In this document: in pieces, positions 37,974-47,191 of the stretch
Position numbering within the stretch: the first letter of the stretch is position 1
How the letters are laid out: each line of letters opens with the position of its first letter
Position numbers and translations under genes: made by a program
DNA from: Gammaproteobacteria bacterium
GTDB lineage: Bacteria; Pseudomonadota; Gammaproteobacteria; Xanthomonadales; Marinicellaceae
NCBI GenBank assembly: GCA_024280395.1
Contig: JAJRQG010000001.1
Location: forward strand, 1 to 64,000
Length of the DNA: 64,000 nt
Direction of reading: 5' to 3'
Notes under the pieces: model-generated
The model's input: the letters and a program-made list of their open reading frames with translations, nothing else
Databases searched by the model: none
What the model was told of the DNA's origin: nothing

Positions 37974-38840
37974 ATGGCTCAATTCAAAGGAACAGTATTT
38001 TTAATTTTACTAATGATTAACACCGTATTTTGGGTGCCCATATTGTTGTTTTTTTCATTGTTGAAGTTTATCTTGCCAATCAAGATTATCCAAAACGCAT
38101 TGTCAAAGCTATTGATATGGATAGCAAACAACTGGATATGGTTAAATGCCACATCCCATTCATTGTTACACGGCAATAAAACTCAGGTTAATGGATTGCA
38201 AAATCTATCCATGGAAGATTGGTATCTGGTGGTTAGCAACCATTGTTCGGCCGCAGACATTCCTATTTTGCAAAGTGTGTTTAAACATAGAATCCCTTTT
38301 TTGAAATTCTTTTTAAAAAAAGAGCTAATATATATACCATTGCTGGGGCTAGCTTGGTGGGCGCTAGATTTCCCTTTTATGCGGAGATTTTCAGCGGATT
38401 ATTTGGCTAAAAATCCAAACATGAAGGGCAAAGACTTAGAAGTGACAAAGAAAGCCTGTGAAAAATTTAAAGACTATCCGATCTCGGTGATTAACTTTGT
38501 TGAAGGAACACGTTTTACAGAAGCAAAACACGAGAAACAACATTCGAAATACAAGCATTTGTTAAAGCCCAAATCCGGTGGAGTAGGGTTTGTATTGGGT
38601 TCAATGGGAGAGCAAATGACTTACCTCATATTGGTTAGCATTAAATATTTGCCCAAAGCCCCCAATGCATGGCAGTATATGTCAGGAAAATATGATAAAG
38701 TGCAGATTAATATTAACAAGGTAATGATACCTGATGGCTTAAAAGGTAAAAATTATATTACCGATATGCCATTTCGTAAAGACTTGCAGGCATGGTTGAA
38801 TGACCTCTGGTTACAAGAAGATCAGAAACTAGAAGATTGA
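37974..38840 (+). CDS. 1-acyl-glycerol-3-phosphate acyltransferase family protein (YihG-like)
   Basis: A 288-residue membrane-associated acyltransferase. An N-terminal hydrophobic stretch (residues 7-30) precedes the acyltransferase block NHCSAAD with catalytic His90 and Asp95, and the second motif FVEGTRFT near 175-182. The spacing and the long LPFMRR-type segment (FPFMRRFSADYLAKNP) match YihG-like members of the PlsC superfamily. The exact lipid substrate is unknown. It is divergent from metK and 10 bases ahead of the next gene. Confidence 0.85.
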   Translation: MAQFKGTVFLILLMINTVFWVPILLFFSLLKFILPIKIIQNALSKLLIWIANNWIWLNATSHSLLHGNKTQVNGLQNLSMEDWYLVVSNHCSAADIPILQSVFKHRIPFLKFFLKKELIYIPLLGLAWWALDFPFMRRFSADYLAKNPNMKGKDLEVTKKACEKFKDYPISVINFVEGTRFTEAKHEKQHSKYKHLLKPKSGGVGFVLGSMGEQMTYLILVSIKYLPKAPNAWQYMSGKYDKVQININKVMIPDGLKGKNYITDMPFRKDLQAWLNDLWLQEDQKLED

Positions 38841-38850
38841 GGCGATTTGT

Positions 38851-39504
38851 ATGAGTGAAGCATTATTTGATATCGTATTTAAAGGAAAATTTGTTAGGCA
38901 GATTGATCAAACAAAGGCCGTACTGCATTTTTCTAAATTGTTTAAAATGTCAATCGAAAAAGCCCAAATGTTTTTTGATGGAAAAGCCCGACCATTAAAG
39001 AAATCATTGACTCTAGAAAAAGCCAGTCATTTTCGTGCGGCTCTTAAAAAAGCAGGTCTAAGGGTATCGATGGTGAAGCAAGAGCCTGAGGAATCTACTG
39101 CAAAAGAATCAATAACCCTATCAGAAGTGGGCGCTGTTTTTGCCAATAAGCCTTTTATACAGCCCAAACATTACGATACATCGCAGTTCTCTTTGGATGA
39201 ATTGGGTGTAGAAATTACTCATAAAAAAGCCATTGAAAAGCCAGAGTTTGATTTGCACGAATATCAGATGGATGAGGTTGGAGTAGCATTCGCTCAGAAA
39301 CAAGAGGTCCCTGAATTGGATATTGATATATCAGAGTTAAGCATGGATGAGGTGGGTGCGATTTTTGCCGAAAAGCAAATAATCGCAGAACCTGAACTGG
39401 ATATAAGCTCTATATCTATGGAAGAGGTGGGTGCGATATTCGCTGAAAAAAAGAAAATCCCAGAACCTGAAATTAACATTGATGACATAGAAATGATTGA
39501 TTGA
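38851..39504 (+). CDS. Repeat protein with a small N-terminal domain, function unknown
   Basis: 217 residues, no signal peptide. The first 75 residues (FDIVFKGKFVRQIDQTKAVL, FFDGKARPLKKSLTLEKA, FRAALKKAGLRVSM) form a compact domain. It resembles one found fused to various proteins in Xanthomonadales-like bacteria. The rest is five imperfect acidic repeats of 25-27 residues with the pattern SMDEVGAIFAEKQxIxEPEL. Such a modular tail suggests a scaffold or binding role. It follows the acyltransferase gene with a 10-base gap and may be co-transcribed. Confidence 0.6.
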   Translation: MSEALFDIVFKGKFVRQIDQTKAVLHFSKLFKMSIEKAQMFFDGKARPLKKSLTLEKASHFRAALKKAGLRVSMVKQEPEESTAKESITLSEVGAVFANKPFIQPKHYDTSQFSLDELGVEITHKKAIEKPEFDLHEYQMDEVGVAFAQKQEVPELDIDISELSMDEVGAIFAEKQIIAEPELDISSISMEEVGAIFAEKKKIPEPEINIDDIEMID

Positions 39505-39554
39505 TTCAATAAATCGAATAAAACAATCAATATTCCCTAATGGCAAACGATTGA

Positions 39555-40559
<1,005 letters not shown>

Positions 40560-40571
40560 ATAAGATATGTA

Positions 40572-40602
40572 TAGGGTGCGGATATGAGTGTCCGCCCGTT
40601 TT
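40572..40602 (+). terminator. Hairpin after trxB, same family as at 35.1 kb
   Basis: TAGGG then TGCGGA, a short loop with ATGAGTG, and TCCGCCC form a stem with one bulge, followed by GTTTTCC, 13 bases after the trxB stop. Layout and flanks match the hairpin at 35091-35120. Confidence 0.5.
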
Positions 40603-40611
40603 CCTGTTTAA

Positions 40612-41277
40612 ATGAAATTTTATCTACCAACAATGGATGGGAAAATTGACTTTCCTCCGATTGAAGAGGCCTTGAATGAACCCAATGGTCTATTGGCTTT
40701 TGGAGGCGATTTAGAGCCACAAACTTTGATTAAAGCCTATTCGCAAGGAATTTTCCCATGGTTTTCTGATCAAGAACCGATTTTGTGGTGGTCACCAAAC
40801 CCGCGCATGGTGTTGTTTCCTGATAAATTTCATATCTCACGGTCGTTTAAGCGGGCATTAAAAAAGGCACAATATACCGTTCACTTCGACCGTGATTTTG
40901 AAACAGTGATTAATCATTGTGCCAAAACCAGAAAAGACGGTTTGGGCACATGGATTACCCAAAGCATGAAAGATGCGTACATTGAATTACACAAACAAGG
41001 CATTGCACATTGCCTTGAAATTGATGTCAATGGTGAGTTAATCGGTGGAATATATGGATTGGCTTTGGATAATATATTTTATGGGGAATCCATGTTCAGC
41101 CTGCAAACCAACGGCTCTAAATTTGCTTTATTTGAATTGTGCAAGTATTTAATTAAACACGATTACCGAATTTTAGATTGCCAAGCCCACAGCGAGCACC
41201 TAGAGTCTTTGGGTGCTGAGATGATTTCGATAAGGAAGTTTAAAGGGTATTTGCCCTTGAAGATTAATCTTAAGTAA
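40612..41277 (+). CDS. aat: Leucyl/phenylalanyl-tRNA--protein transferase
   Basis: A 221-residue enzyme that adds Leu or Phe to N-terminal Lys or Arg, creating N-degrons for ClpS-ClpAP. FPPIEEALNEPNGLLAFGGDL, AYSQGIFPWFSDQEPILWWSP and NPRMVLFP are signature segments, as is GGIYGLALDNIFYGESMFS. ClpS and ClpA are encoded 8 kb away beyond an inserted cassette and infA; in relatives these genes are close. Confidence 0.97.
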   Translation: MKFYLPTMDGKIDFPPIEEALNEPNGLLAFGGDLEPQTLIKAYSQGIFPWFSDQEPILWWSPNPRMVLFPDKFHISRSFKRALKKAQYTVHFDRDFETVINHCAKTRKDGLGTWITQSMKDAYIELHKQGIAHCLEIDVNGELIGGIYGLALDNIFYGESMFSLQTNGSKFALFELCKYLIKHDYRILDCQAHSEHLESLGAEMISIRKFKGYLPLKINLK

Positions 41278-41280
41278 TTT

Positions 41281-41314
41281 AAAATATTTCTTGTGCGAAA
41301 ATATTTCTTGTGCC
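41281..41314. repeat. 17-base tandem duplication
   Basis: AAAATATTTCTTGTGCG is followed directly by AAAATATTTCTTGTGCC, a one-mismatch tandem pair just after aat. It marks the left edge of the AT-rich insert and may be a slippage product. Confidence 0.6.
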
Positions 41315-41435
41315 AACGATTTTGTTTGCATATAACCTGTTAAAAGATGGAAATAATTTGACCAAATTTGCAAGTATCAATTGCTTTATTTAATCATTCT
41401 ATTTCAACAGTCTTTTTCTATTTTGGAGTACTCTC

Positions 41436-41618
41436 ATGAAGAAATATTTATTAAGTCTTACCATTATGTTAACTGCAATTTCTGCAACTTTGTTACCGAA
41501 CAATGCTTACGCGTTATCTGGAGGTACATGTATTGGAAATAGCTATGTAGTTATCCTTGCGAATGGTAGTTACATTATTTATCATAATGCGGCTCAGTGC
41601 ATAAACAAGAGAAAATAG
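41436..41618 (+). CDS. Small secreted peptide with two cysteines
   Basis: 60 residues with a strong GGAG seven bases before the ATG. A Sec signal peptide (MKKYLLSLTIMLTAISATLL) ends at a good AYA site, residues 24-26. It leaves a mature peptide of about 34 residues with Cys32 and Cys55, which could form one disulfide, and a basic end NKRK. I recognise no family. A 14-bp hairpin follows the stop and genes for an ABC-type exporter come next, so it may be a cargo or a signal of that system. It could equally be a small structural or inhibitory protein unrelated to the transporter. Confidence 0.65.
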   Translation: MKKYLLSLTIMLTAISATLLPNNAYALSGGTCIGNSYVVILANGSYIIYHNAAQCINKRK

Positions 41619-41626
41619 TTGGTTTG

Positions 41627-41658
41627 TATATAGTGCATATGAAAATATGCACTATATA
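41627..41658 (+). terminator. Strong 14-bp hairpin with GAAA loop
   Basis: TATATAGTGCATAT and ATATGCACTATATA pair perfectly around a GAAA tetraloop, eight bases after the peptide stop. There is no U-tract, so it is better read as an mRNA-stabilising or attenuating hairpin than as a full terminator. It would favour excess peptide mRNA over the downstream transporter mRNA. Confidence 0.65.
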
Positions 41659-41683
41659 AAAGTATCACTTTTCAGGAATATAT

Positions 41684-42085
41684 ATGATTGTAATGATAAG
41701 ATTGTCTTTGTTTTTTATGCTTTTTTCAGTTTCTCCTCTTTGGGGAAAGAAATATATTAATGTAAGTTATGAAGGAATTGACAGCTATTGGACTTTAGAT
41801 CAAAGTCGAATGTCTAGTCAAGCTCCACTAGAGATGATACAACTACTACAATTGGCAACATCAAGAAATGGGGAAACTTGGTATGAATTTGAGTTTGTCA
41901 TTAATAAGAATGGTGTGCCTAAAGATTTTTTATTCTTTATTGCAAACCCAGTAGAAGGAAATAAAGATAAAGAGTTGTTAAAAAAATACATTCTGTTTAA
42001 TCGATATAAGCCCACAAAAAAAAATCAATATTTACAAGAAATTAAAATCAAAGCTAATCTGAGAATTGGTAATTCTTATAACTAA
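41684..42085 (+). CDS. Small exported protein with TonB-C-like domain
   Basis: 133 residues; AGGA lies six bases before the ATG. A signal peptide (LSLFFMLFSVSPLWG) precedes a mature domain. In it the run WYEFEFVINKNGVPKDFLFF followed by ELLKKYILFNRYKP resembles the TonB C-terminal fold, where a FxVxxdGxxxdxxv strand pair is followed by a helix ending in xYKP. No proline-rich spacer or membrane anchor of true TonB is present. A periplasmic partner of the following transporter is possible. The gene ends 15 bases before the permease gene. Confidence 0.55.
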   Translation: MIVMIRLSLFFMLFSVSPLWGKKYINVSYEGIDSYWTLDQSRMSSQAPLEMIQLLQLATSRNGETWYEFEFVINKNGVPKDFLFFIANPVEGNKDKELLKKYILFNRYKPTKKNQYLQEIKIKANLRIGNSYN

Positions 42086-42100
42086 AAATTTAAAAATACA

Positions 42101-44461
42101 ATGATTTTATATCTTTATAGGCTATTTTCTAGGCGGCTAATTGGTTTTTTCATTTCTGTGACAGCACTTTCAATCTCTATTGCTGGCTTAATAGCATGTT
42201 TGGTTATTTTAGAGAACTTGGAGAATGGTAGGCCCAAAGGAGTGAATTATCAAGGCAAGTTTATTAGTATTTTTAGTTATATTAGTTCAAAAAATTTAAC
42301 TTGGTATTTAACCCCTCAAAAGATACTCAGTTTACAAGAAGAATTAGATGATCAAACACAAATAATAGCAGTTAATGAGGGAGATAATTTTGAAACTGTA
42401 AACATCAATGAAAAAACATTAATATCATCAATCAGTTTTGTTTCAGATAATTTCTTTGATGTATTAAAAATTAAAATAAATGAAGGTAATAGACAAGATT
42501 TCTATAAAACAGTAGAAACAGTATGTCTAGTCTCTAAGTCATTCATCAAAAACAACAACCTATCAAGTGCCCCAACTTCATTGTTGATAGATAATAAACA
42601 ATATAAAATCATAGGAGTTGTGCCAGAATATAAGGGTTTGTTCCCTGAAAGTTTTTCTGATGTTGACATATGGATTCCTTGGCAACACGCTCATCATATT
42701 CTGTCAAGAAAAATTAATAATAAGAATCCGTTTGGGGGTGGAGAATATTGGGCTATATTAACTTCTACAAATATCAATCTAGATAGCTTAGAAAGTAATT
42801 TAAGTCAATTAGAGTCAAGAACGGATTTGTTGAAACCTCCTGAAGACAGCTTCAAAAGTATAAAAGGGCTTGTAAATCAAGTAAATTTGAGGAGTGATGC
42901 TGAAGAAAGTACTATGCTTTATTTATATATTTCTCTTGTTATGTTCATAATAGCGGTTATAAATTTATCAACATGGGTGGCTTTAACAAGGTTGTCAAAA
43001 ATTAACAATGAAAGAATATTTCTCAAGTTAGGTATTGGCCGATATAGATTTTTTTCATTGAATATTTTAGCCGTTATTGCTCCAATTATATTCGCATTTA
43101 TTCTTGCTATACCTTTATATAAAGGTTATTTGTATTTAATACTACAAGAAACTACCTTAGAAAAATTATTTACAGAAGAAAGTTTATTTCATGTGTTAAT
43201 TCCATGGAAAGAAATTATGTTTATGATACTAGTTACAGTATTAGTAATCTATATTTTAACTATGATAATTGCGAAACTTTCCAATGTTGCTTATAACAAA
43301 CATTCATTATCAAGTGATAATAAAACTGGATATGTTTTTCATTCATTATTTTTTATTACAGTGACACTGACTACTGTTAGTTTGATTTTTTCAATTTTCA
43401 TTATGCAATATGCATTATTGACAAAAAATAAATTTAGCAATCAAAACTTCAACAATGTTTACTCAATAATTCCGTTTTTTGAAAACTTTCTAGACAATAA
43501 AAAGAAAGTGAATTTAATAATAGATAGTTTGCAAAATAACATCGAAAATATAACTAAAATTGGTATTTCTTCAAAAGTACCCTATTCTGATAACCAAACT
43601 CAAAATTTTTCTTTAAATAAATATGAGCCAACGGATATAAAAATATTAGTAAATAAAGTTGATAAAGTTGCATTGTCAATATTAGGAGTAAATATGATAG
43701 TTGGAGAAAATATTGTGGTAGGAAGAAATCAATTAATAGTTGATACAAAAACTGAGTCTAAATTGAAAAAGTTAACCCATTTAGATTCTATTTTAAATCT
43801 TACCCTATATGATATGGCCCAAGAGGAATATCAAATAGTTGGCATTAGTTCGTTTTTGAATTATTCTTCAGACCCTACTGTTGATATAAATATTGGATAT
43901 ACCAGTTTTAAAGATCAAGATCCTGTTAGAATAATCCTTTTAAAAGGAAATATTGATTTTGAAAATTTGATAAATATGACTGAAAAATTGAGAACAGAAT
44001 ACTCCTTAAAGCTATTTGTGGTTAATTCATTAGAAGAAAGGAAGACTTCTTTAAGTATTCCGTTATATTCTAGAATTATTTTATGTCTTACAGCCGCTGT
44101 TATGTCTGTAATAATATCAATGTTAACTATAGTTTCAATAATTAGTATTAATGTATCTGAAAAAAATAAGGCTTTGGCAATATATTCATCACTGGGGTTA
44201 ACGCCATTTAAACTATGGCTTTATTCATATAAAGTCACATTGATTGTTACAGTTTTGGGTTTTGGAGTTGGTACTTTCCTGTATTGGAAAATCAACCAAA
44301 TGCCGTTTATGTTAATAATTTCAAGAGGGAGCAGTTTTAACACAAGTATTTTTGTTGCATCAATAATATTAATGATTTTGGCACTGGCTAGTATGACCAT
44401 TGTATTTTTCAGACTCTTTTACAAACACTCAATTTTTGATTATTTACGAAACAACGATTAA
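42101..44461 (+). CDS. MacB/FtsX-type ABC transporter permease
   Basis: A 786-residue inner-membrane protein with two homologous halves. Each has a periplasmic MacB-core-like region and an FtsX-type four-helix unit. An N-terminal helix at about 14-38 is followed by a large periplasmic part (to about 265) with VSDNFFDVLKIKINEG and IIGVVPEYKGLFP. Helices near 270-300, 320-350 and 375-395 come next, then a second periplasmic region with KVALSILGVNMIVGENIVVG and three C-terminal helices. Such permeases work by mechanotransmission with a separate ATPase and a periplasmic adaptor, both encoded next. The region is markedly AT-rich. Confidence 0.85.
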   Translation: MILYLYRLFSRRLIGFFISVTALSISIAGLIACLVILENLENGRPKGVNYQGKFISIFSYISSKNLTWYLTPQKILSLQEELDDQTQIIAVNEGDNFETVNINEKTLISSISFVSDNFFDVLKIKINEGNRQDFYKTVETVCLVSKSFIKNNNLSSAPTSLLIDNKQYKIIGVVPEYKGLFPESFSDVDIWIPWQHAHHILSRKINNKNPFGGGEYWAILTSTNINLDSLESNLSQLESRTDLLKPPEDSFKSIKGLVNQVNLRSDAEESTMLYLYISLVMFIIAVINLSTWVALTRLSKINNERIFLKLGIGRYRFFSLNILAVIAPIIFAFILAIPLYKGYLYLILQETTLEKLFTEESLFHVLIPWKEIMFMILVTVLVIYILTMIIAKLSNVAYNKHSLSSDNKTGYVFHSLFFITVTLTTVSLIFSIFIMQYALLTKNKFSNQNFNNVYSIIPFFENFLDNKKKVNLIIDSLQNNIENITKIGISSKVPYSDNQTQNFSLNKYEPTDIKILVNKVDKVALSILGVNMIVGENIVVGRNQLIVDTKTESKLKKLTHLDSILNLTLYDMAQEEYQIVGISSFLNYSSDPTVDINIGYTSFKDQDPVRIILLKGNIDFENLINMTEKLRTEYSLKLFVVNSLEERKTSLSIPLYSRIILCLTAAVMSVIISMLTIVSIISINVSEKNKALAIYSSLGLTPFKLWLYSYKVTLIVTVLGFGVGTFLYWKINQMPFMLIISRGSSFNTSIFVASIILMILALASMTIVFFRLFYKHSIFDYLRNND

Positions 44462-44467
44462 TAGATT

Positions 44468-45691
44468 ATGGATATTGAAATAAAACCCACTAAAAAAAAT
44501 CACATACTTATAACGTTGATTGTTTTGACTATATTAGCTGTAATAATTTATTTAGCTAGCGTACCTAAACCTATTGAAAAAAAATATTTACATATTGAAA
44601 AAGTCAAATTTGGGAGTGTAAATAGCTCTATAATATCATCTGGTCAATTAATACCTAAAACCAACCAAATAATTAGTTCTTTAACATCAGGAATTCTCAG
44701 TAAAATTATTACAGAAGTTGGTACAGAAGTAAGGAGTGATTCGGTTATTATGCAATTATCGAATCCAATACTAATTTCAGAGAAAAAATCAGCGTTATCG
44801 AATTTAAAAATTGCTAAAGCTGAATTTTTATCAAAAAAATTAATGTTAAAGAATCAATTGTTGGATCAAGAAAGCAAGTTAATTGAATTGAATTCTAATT
44901 TGAACCTTATGCATCAAAAATTGCTAGCAAAGGAACAGCTATTCAAAAGTGGGATAATTTCTAAATTAGATTTTTTTCAAGCACAGTTAGAAGTAAAGCA
45001 ATTAAAAGCTAAAATTATAGTAGAGGATAAGCGTAATAATTTTTTCATTGAGACATCTCAGGCTCAATATGAAGCTGGTAATGCGAAAATTGATGAACTG
45101 ATTTCGCAACTAGAGCTAAAGACATTGCAGGTTGAAAATTTGAATATTAAAGCCAATATTAGTGGAGTAGTTCAAACTATTGATGTGGATATTGGTAATA
45201 GTATTTCTTATGGTCAAGAGTTGGCGTTGGTTTCCAAGCCATATCCATTGATTGCATTACTTGATGTAAATCAAGGAGCGAGTAAGTATATAAAAATTAA
45301 TATGCCGGCTAAGATTTCTGTTGCAAATGAGGAATATAAAGGGAGAATTACTCACATTGCACCCCAAGTAAATAATGGATTGGTTCAAGTGAAGCTTGAA
45401 TTTGTGGAGCCACTGCCTAAAATTCTTAAACCTTTGCTTGGTATTTCAGCAGTTATTGAATTGTCAAATTTAAAAGCAGTTATGTGGTTGCCGCGTCCAA
45501 ATAATGTAGTTAGAGGCATTAATTATTTTTACAGAATTGATTATGATACGAATATTGCTATACGTACTAAAGTTGAAGTGGGGAAAATAACCAATAGCCA
45601 AATTGAAATCTTAACTGGATTAAATATTGGTGATGCGGTTATTTTAGATGATACTAATAGTTGGAAAAAAATGGAAGTTAAATTAAACTAA
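44468..45691 (+). CDS. Membrane-fusion (HlyD/MacA-like) periplasmic adaptor
   Basis: 407 residues. One N-terminal membrane helix (about 12-31) is followed by SSGQLIPKTNQIISSLTSGI (lipoyl half), a coiled-coil hairpin of about 100-215, the other lipoyl half (NIKANISGVVQTIDVDIGNS) and a beta-barrel domain. This is the adaptor that bridges an inner-membrane transporter to an outer-membrane channel. No TolC-like gene is in the cassette, so a chromosomal TolC would be needed. Its stop overlaps the ATPase start by one base. Confidence 0.87.
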   Translation: MDIEIKPTKKNHILITLIVLTILAVIIYLASVPKPIEKKYLHIEKVKFGSVNSSIISSGQLIPKTNQIISSLTSGILSKIITEVGTEVRSDSVIMQLSNPILISEKKSALSNLKIAKAEFLSKKLMLKNQLLDQESKLIELNSNLNLMHQKLLAKEQLFKSGIISKLDFFQAQLEVKQLKAKIIVEDKRNNFFIETSQAQYEAGNAKIDELISQLELKTLQVENLNIKANISGVVQTIDVDIGNSISYGQELALVSKPYPLIALLDVNQGASKYIKINMPAKISVANEEYKGRITHIAPQVNNGLVQVKLEFVEPLPKILKPLLGISAVIELSNLKAVMWLPRPNNVVRGINYFYRIDYDTNIAIRTKVEVGKITNSQIEILTGLNIGDAVILDDTNSWKKMEVKLN

Positions 45692-46362
45692 TGAAGAAGC
45701 CAGTAATTACATTAAAAAATATTTGCAAAGTTTATAAAACAAAACACGTTATTACTAAGGCATTAGATAATATAAATATAGAAATTTTTGAAGGTGAATT
45801 TGTTACTTTAACAGGTTCTTCTGGCTGTGGGAAGTCAACCTTATTATCAATCATTGGGCTGTTGAATGATTCTAGCTCTGGAAGTTATTATCTTGCAGAA
45901 CATAATATAAAGATGTTTTCAGCAAATCAACTAGCAAGAATAAGAAATAAGCACTTAGGCTTTATTTTCCAATCATTTAATTTAATAGATGAATTAAACG
46001 TGTTGGAGAATGCCTCCTTACCTTTAAAATTTCAAGGTTTAAGCAAGATGGTCTGTCAACAAGAGGCAATGAAATTATTGATTAAATTAGGACTTGAAAA
46101 AAGAGCTACACATTATCCAAACCAATTATCGGGAGGACAACAACAAAGAGTGGCCATTGCACGAGCATTAATTTGTAAGCCTGATATCATTTTAGCGGAC
46201 GAACCAACTGGCAATTTAGATTCCGACACAGGTAAAGTAATTATGAAAATTTTATGTGATCTACATAAAAATGGTCAAACTATTTTGATGGTGACTCATG
46301 AGTTGGAACATACTCAGTTATCAACTAGGAGCATTGTTCTAAAAGATGGTAAAATTAATTAA
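45691..46362 (+). CDS. ABC transporter ATP-binding protein (MacB/LolD type)
   Basis: A 223-residue ATPase. Walker A is GSSGCGKST, the signature is [15 protein letters not shown] and Walker B is [14 protein letters not shown]; the switch His is in VTHE. Sequence style matches the MacB/LolD/FtsE group that pairs with FtsX-fold permeases. Coupled to the adaptor gene, it completes a tripartite export pump. It is the last gene of the AT-rich cassette. Confidence 0.92.
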   Translation: MKKPVITLKNICKVYKTKHVITKALDNINIEIFEGEFVTLTGSSGCGKSTLLSIIGLLNDSSSGSYYLAEHNIKMFSANQLARIRNKHLGFIFQSFNLIDELNVLENASLPLKFQGLSKMVCQQEAMKLLIKLGLEKRATHYPNQLSGGQQQRVAIARALICKPDIILADEPTGNLDSDTGKVIMKILCDLHKNGQTILMVTHELEHTQLSTRSIVLKDGKIN

Positions 46363-46428
46363 ATAGAAAATTATGAACAGAATCATTAATAAAACAATGA
46401 TTTTTAATAGAAAGTAATGGTTAGTTTG

Positions 46429-46442
46429 TTACATTAATGTAA
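46429..46442. promoter_or_regulatory. Perfect palindrome before infA
   Basis: TTACATTAATGTAA is a perfect 14-base palindrome 54 bases before the infA start, in the spacer that should hold the infA promoter. It may be an operator; AT-rich chance occurrence is possible. Confidence 0.3.
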
Positions 46443-46496
46443 TATTCAGCTTGTTCTGTTAATATACGCAACGATTTTATAACACATAGAAAATTT

Positions 46497-46715
46497 ATGG
46501 CAAAAGAAGAAGTAATCGAGATGGAAGGTGTAGTTACCGAAACTCTCCCAAATACCATGTTTAGAGTAGAACTAGAAGGTGGTCATATCGTGACAGCACA
46601 TATTTCTGGTCGCATGCGCAAACATTATATTCGCATTTTAACGGGTGATTCCGTTACTGTTGAGTTGACTCCTTATGATTTGACCAAGGGTCGTATCACT
46701 TTCCGAAAAAAATAA
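46497..46715 (+). CDS. infA: Translation initiation factor IF-1
   Basis: 72 residues, the usual length. [40 protein letters not shown] and the C-terminal KGRITFRKK are near-universal IF-1 sequence. The stop codon TAA forms the first base pairs of the tandem repeat that follows. Confidence 0.99.
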   Translation: MAKEEVIEMEGVVTETLPNTMFRVELEGGHIVTAHISGRMRKHYIRILTGDSVTVELTPYDLTKGRITFRKK

Positions 46716-47148
46716 CTTCAAGTACTTATCTTTTTCCCAATTTCTGCGGTGTTTCCGTACTCGAACTGATTACATAGGCGACTATGCTCACAGTTCTGTG
46801 CTCGAAAACACCTTGACCTAGGAAAAAATCTAAGCACTTGAAGCTATTTTTGCAAAATAACTTCAAGCACTTATCTTTTTCCCAATTTCTGCGGTGTTTC
46901 CGTACTCGAACTGATTACATAGGCGACTATGCTCATAGTTCTGTGCTCGAAAACACCTTGACCTAGGAAAAAATCTAATCGCTTGAAGTCATTTTTGCAA
47001 AATAACTTCAAGTACTTATCTTTTTCCCAATTTCTGCGGTGTTTCCGTACTTGAACTGATTACATAGGCGACTATGCTCACAGTTCTGTGCTCGAAAACA
47101 CCTTGACCTAGGAAAAAATCTAATCACGTGAAGTTATTTTCATAAAAT
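46714..47148. repeat. Three tandem copies of a 145-base palindromic element
   Basis: Units start at 46714, 46859 and 47004, exactly 145 bases apart, and differ by only a few substitutions. Each opens AACTTCAAGTACTTATC and closes with its near-complement GCACTTGAAG. It is centred on CATAGGCGACTATG, so every unit is one large imperfect hairpin with arms of about 65-70 bases. Inner arm pairs include GGTGTTTCCGTACTCGAACTG against GTTCTGTGCTCGAAAACACC. No protein is encoded. The array fills the gap between convergent infA and clpA and may serve as a bidirectional terminator. Confidence 0.9.
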
Positions 47149-47191
47149 AAAACCCTGTTTTTGATTCGTAGGGTCAAGTTTTTCTTGTCTG

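Noticed and set aside
46714-47148. CRISPR array
   Set aside because: The period is constant and the units are near-identical along their whole length, so there are no unique spacers, and no cas gene is near.
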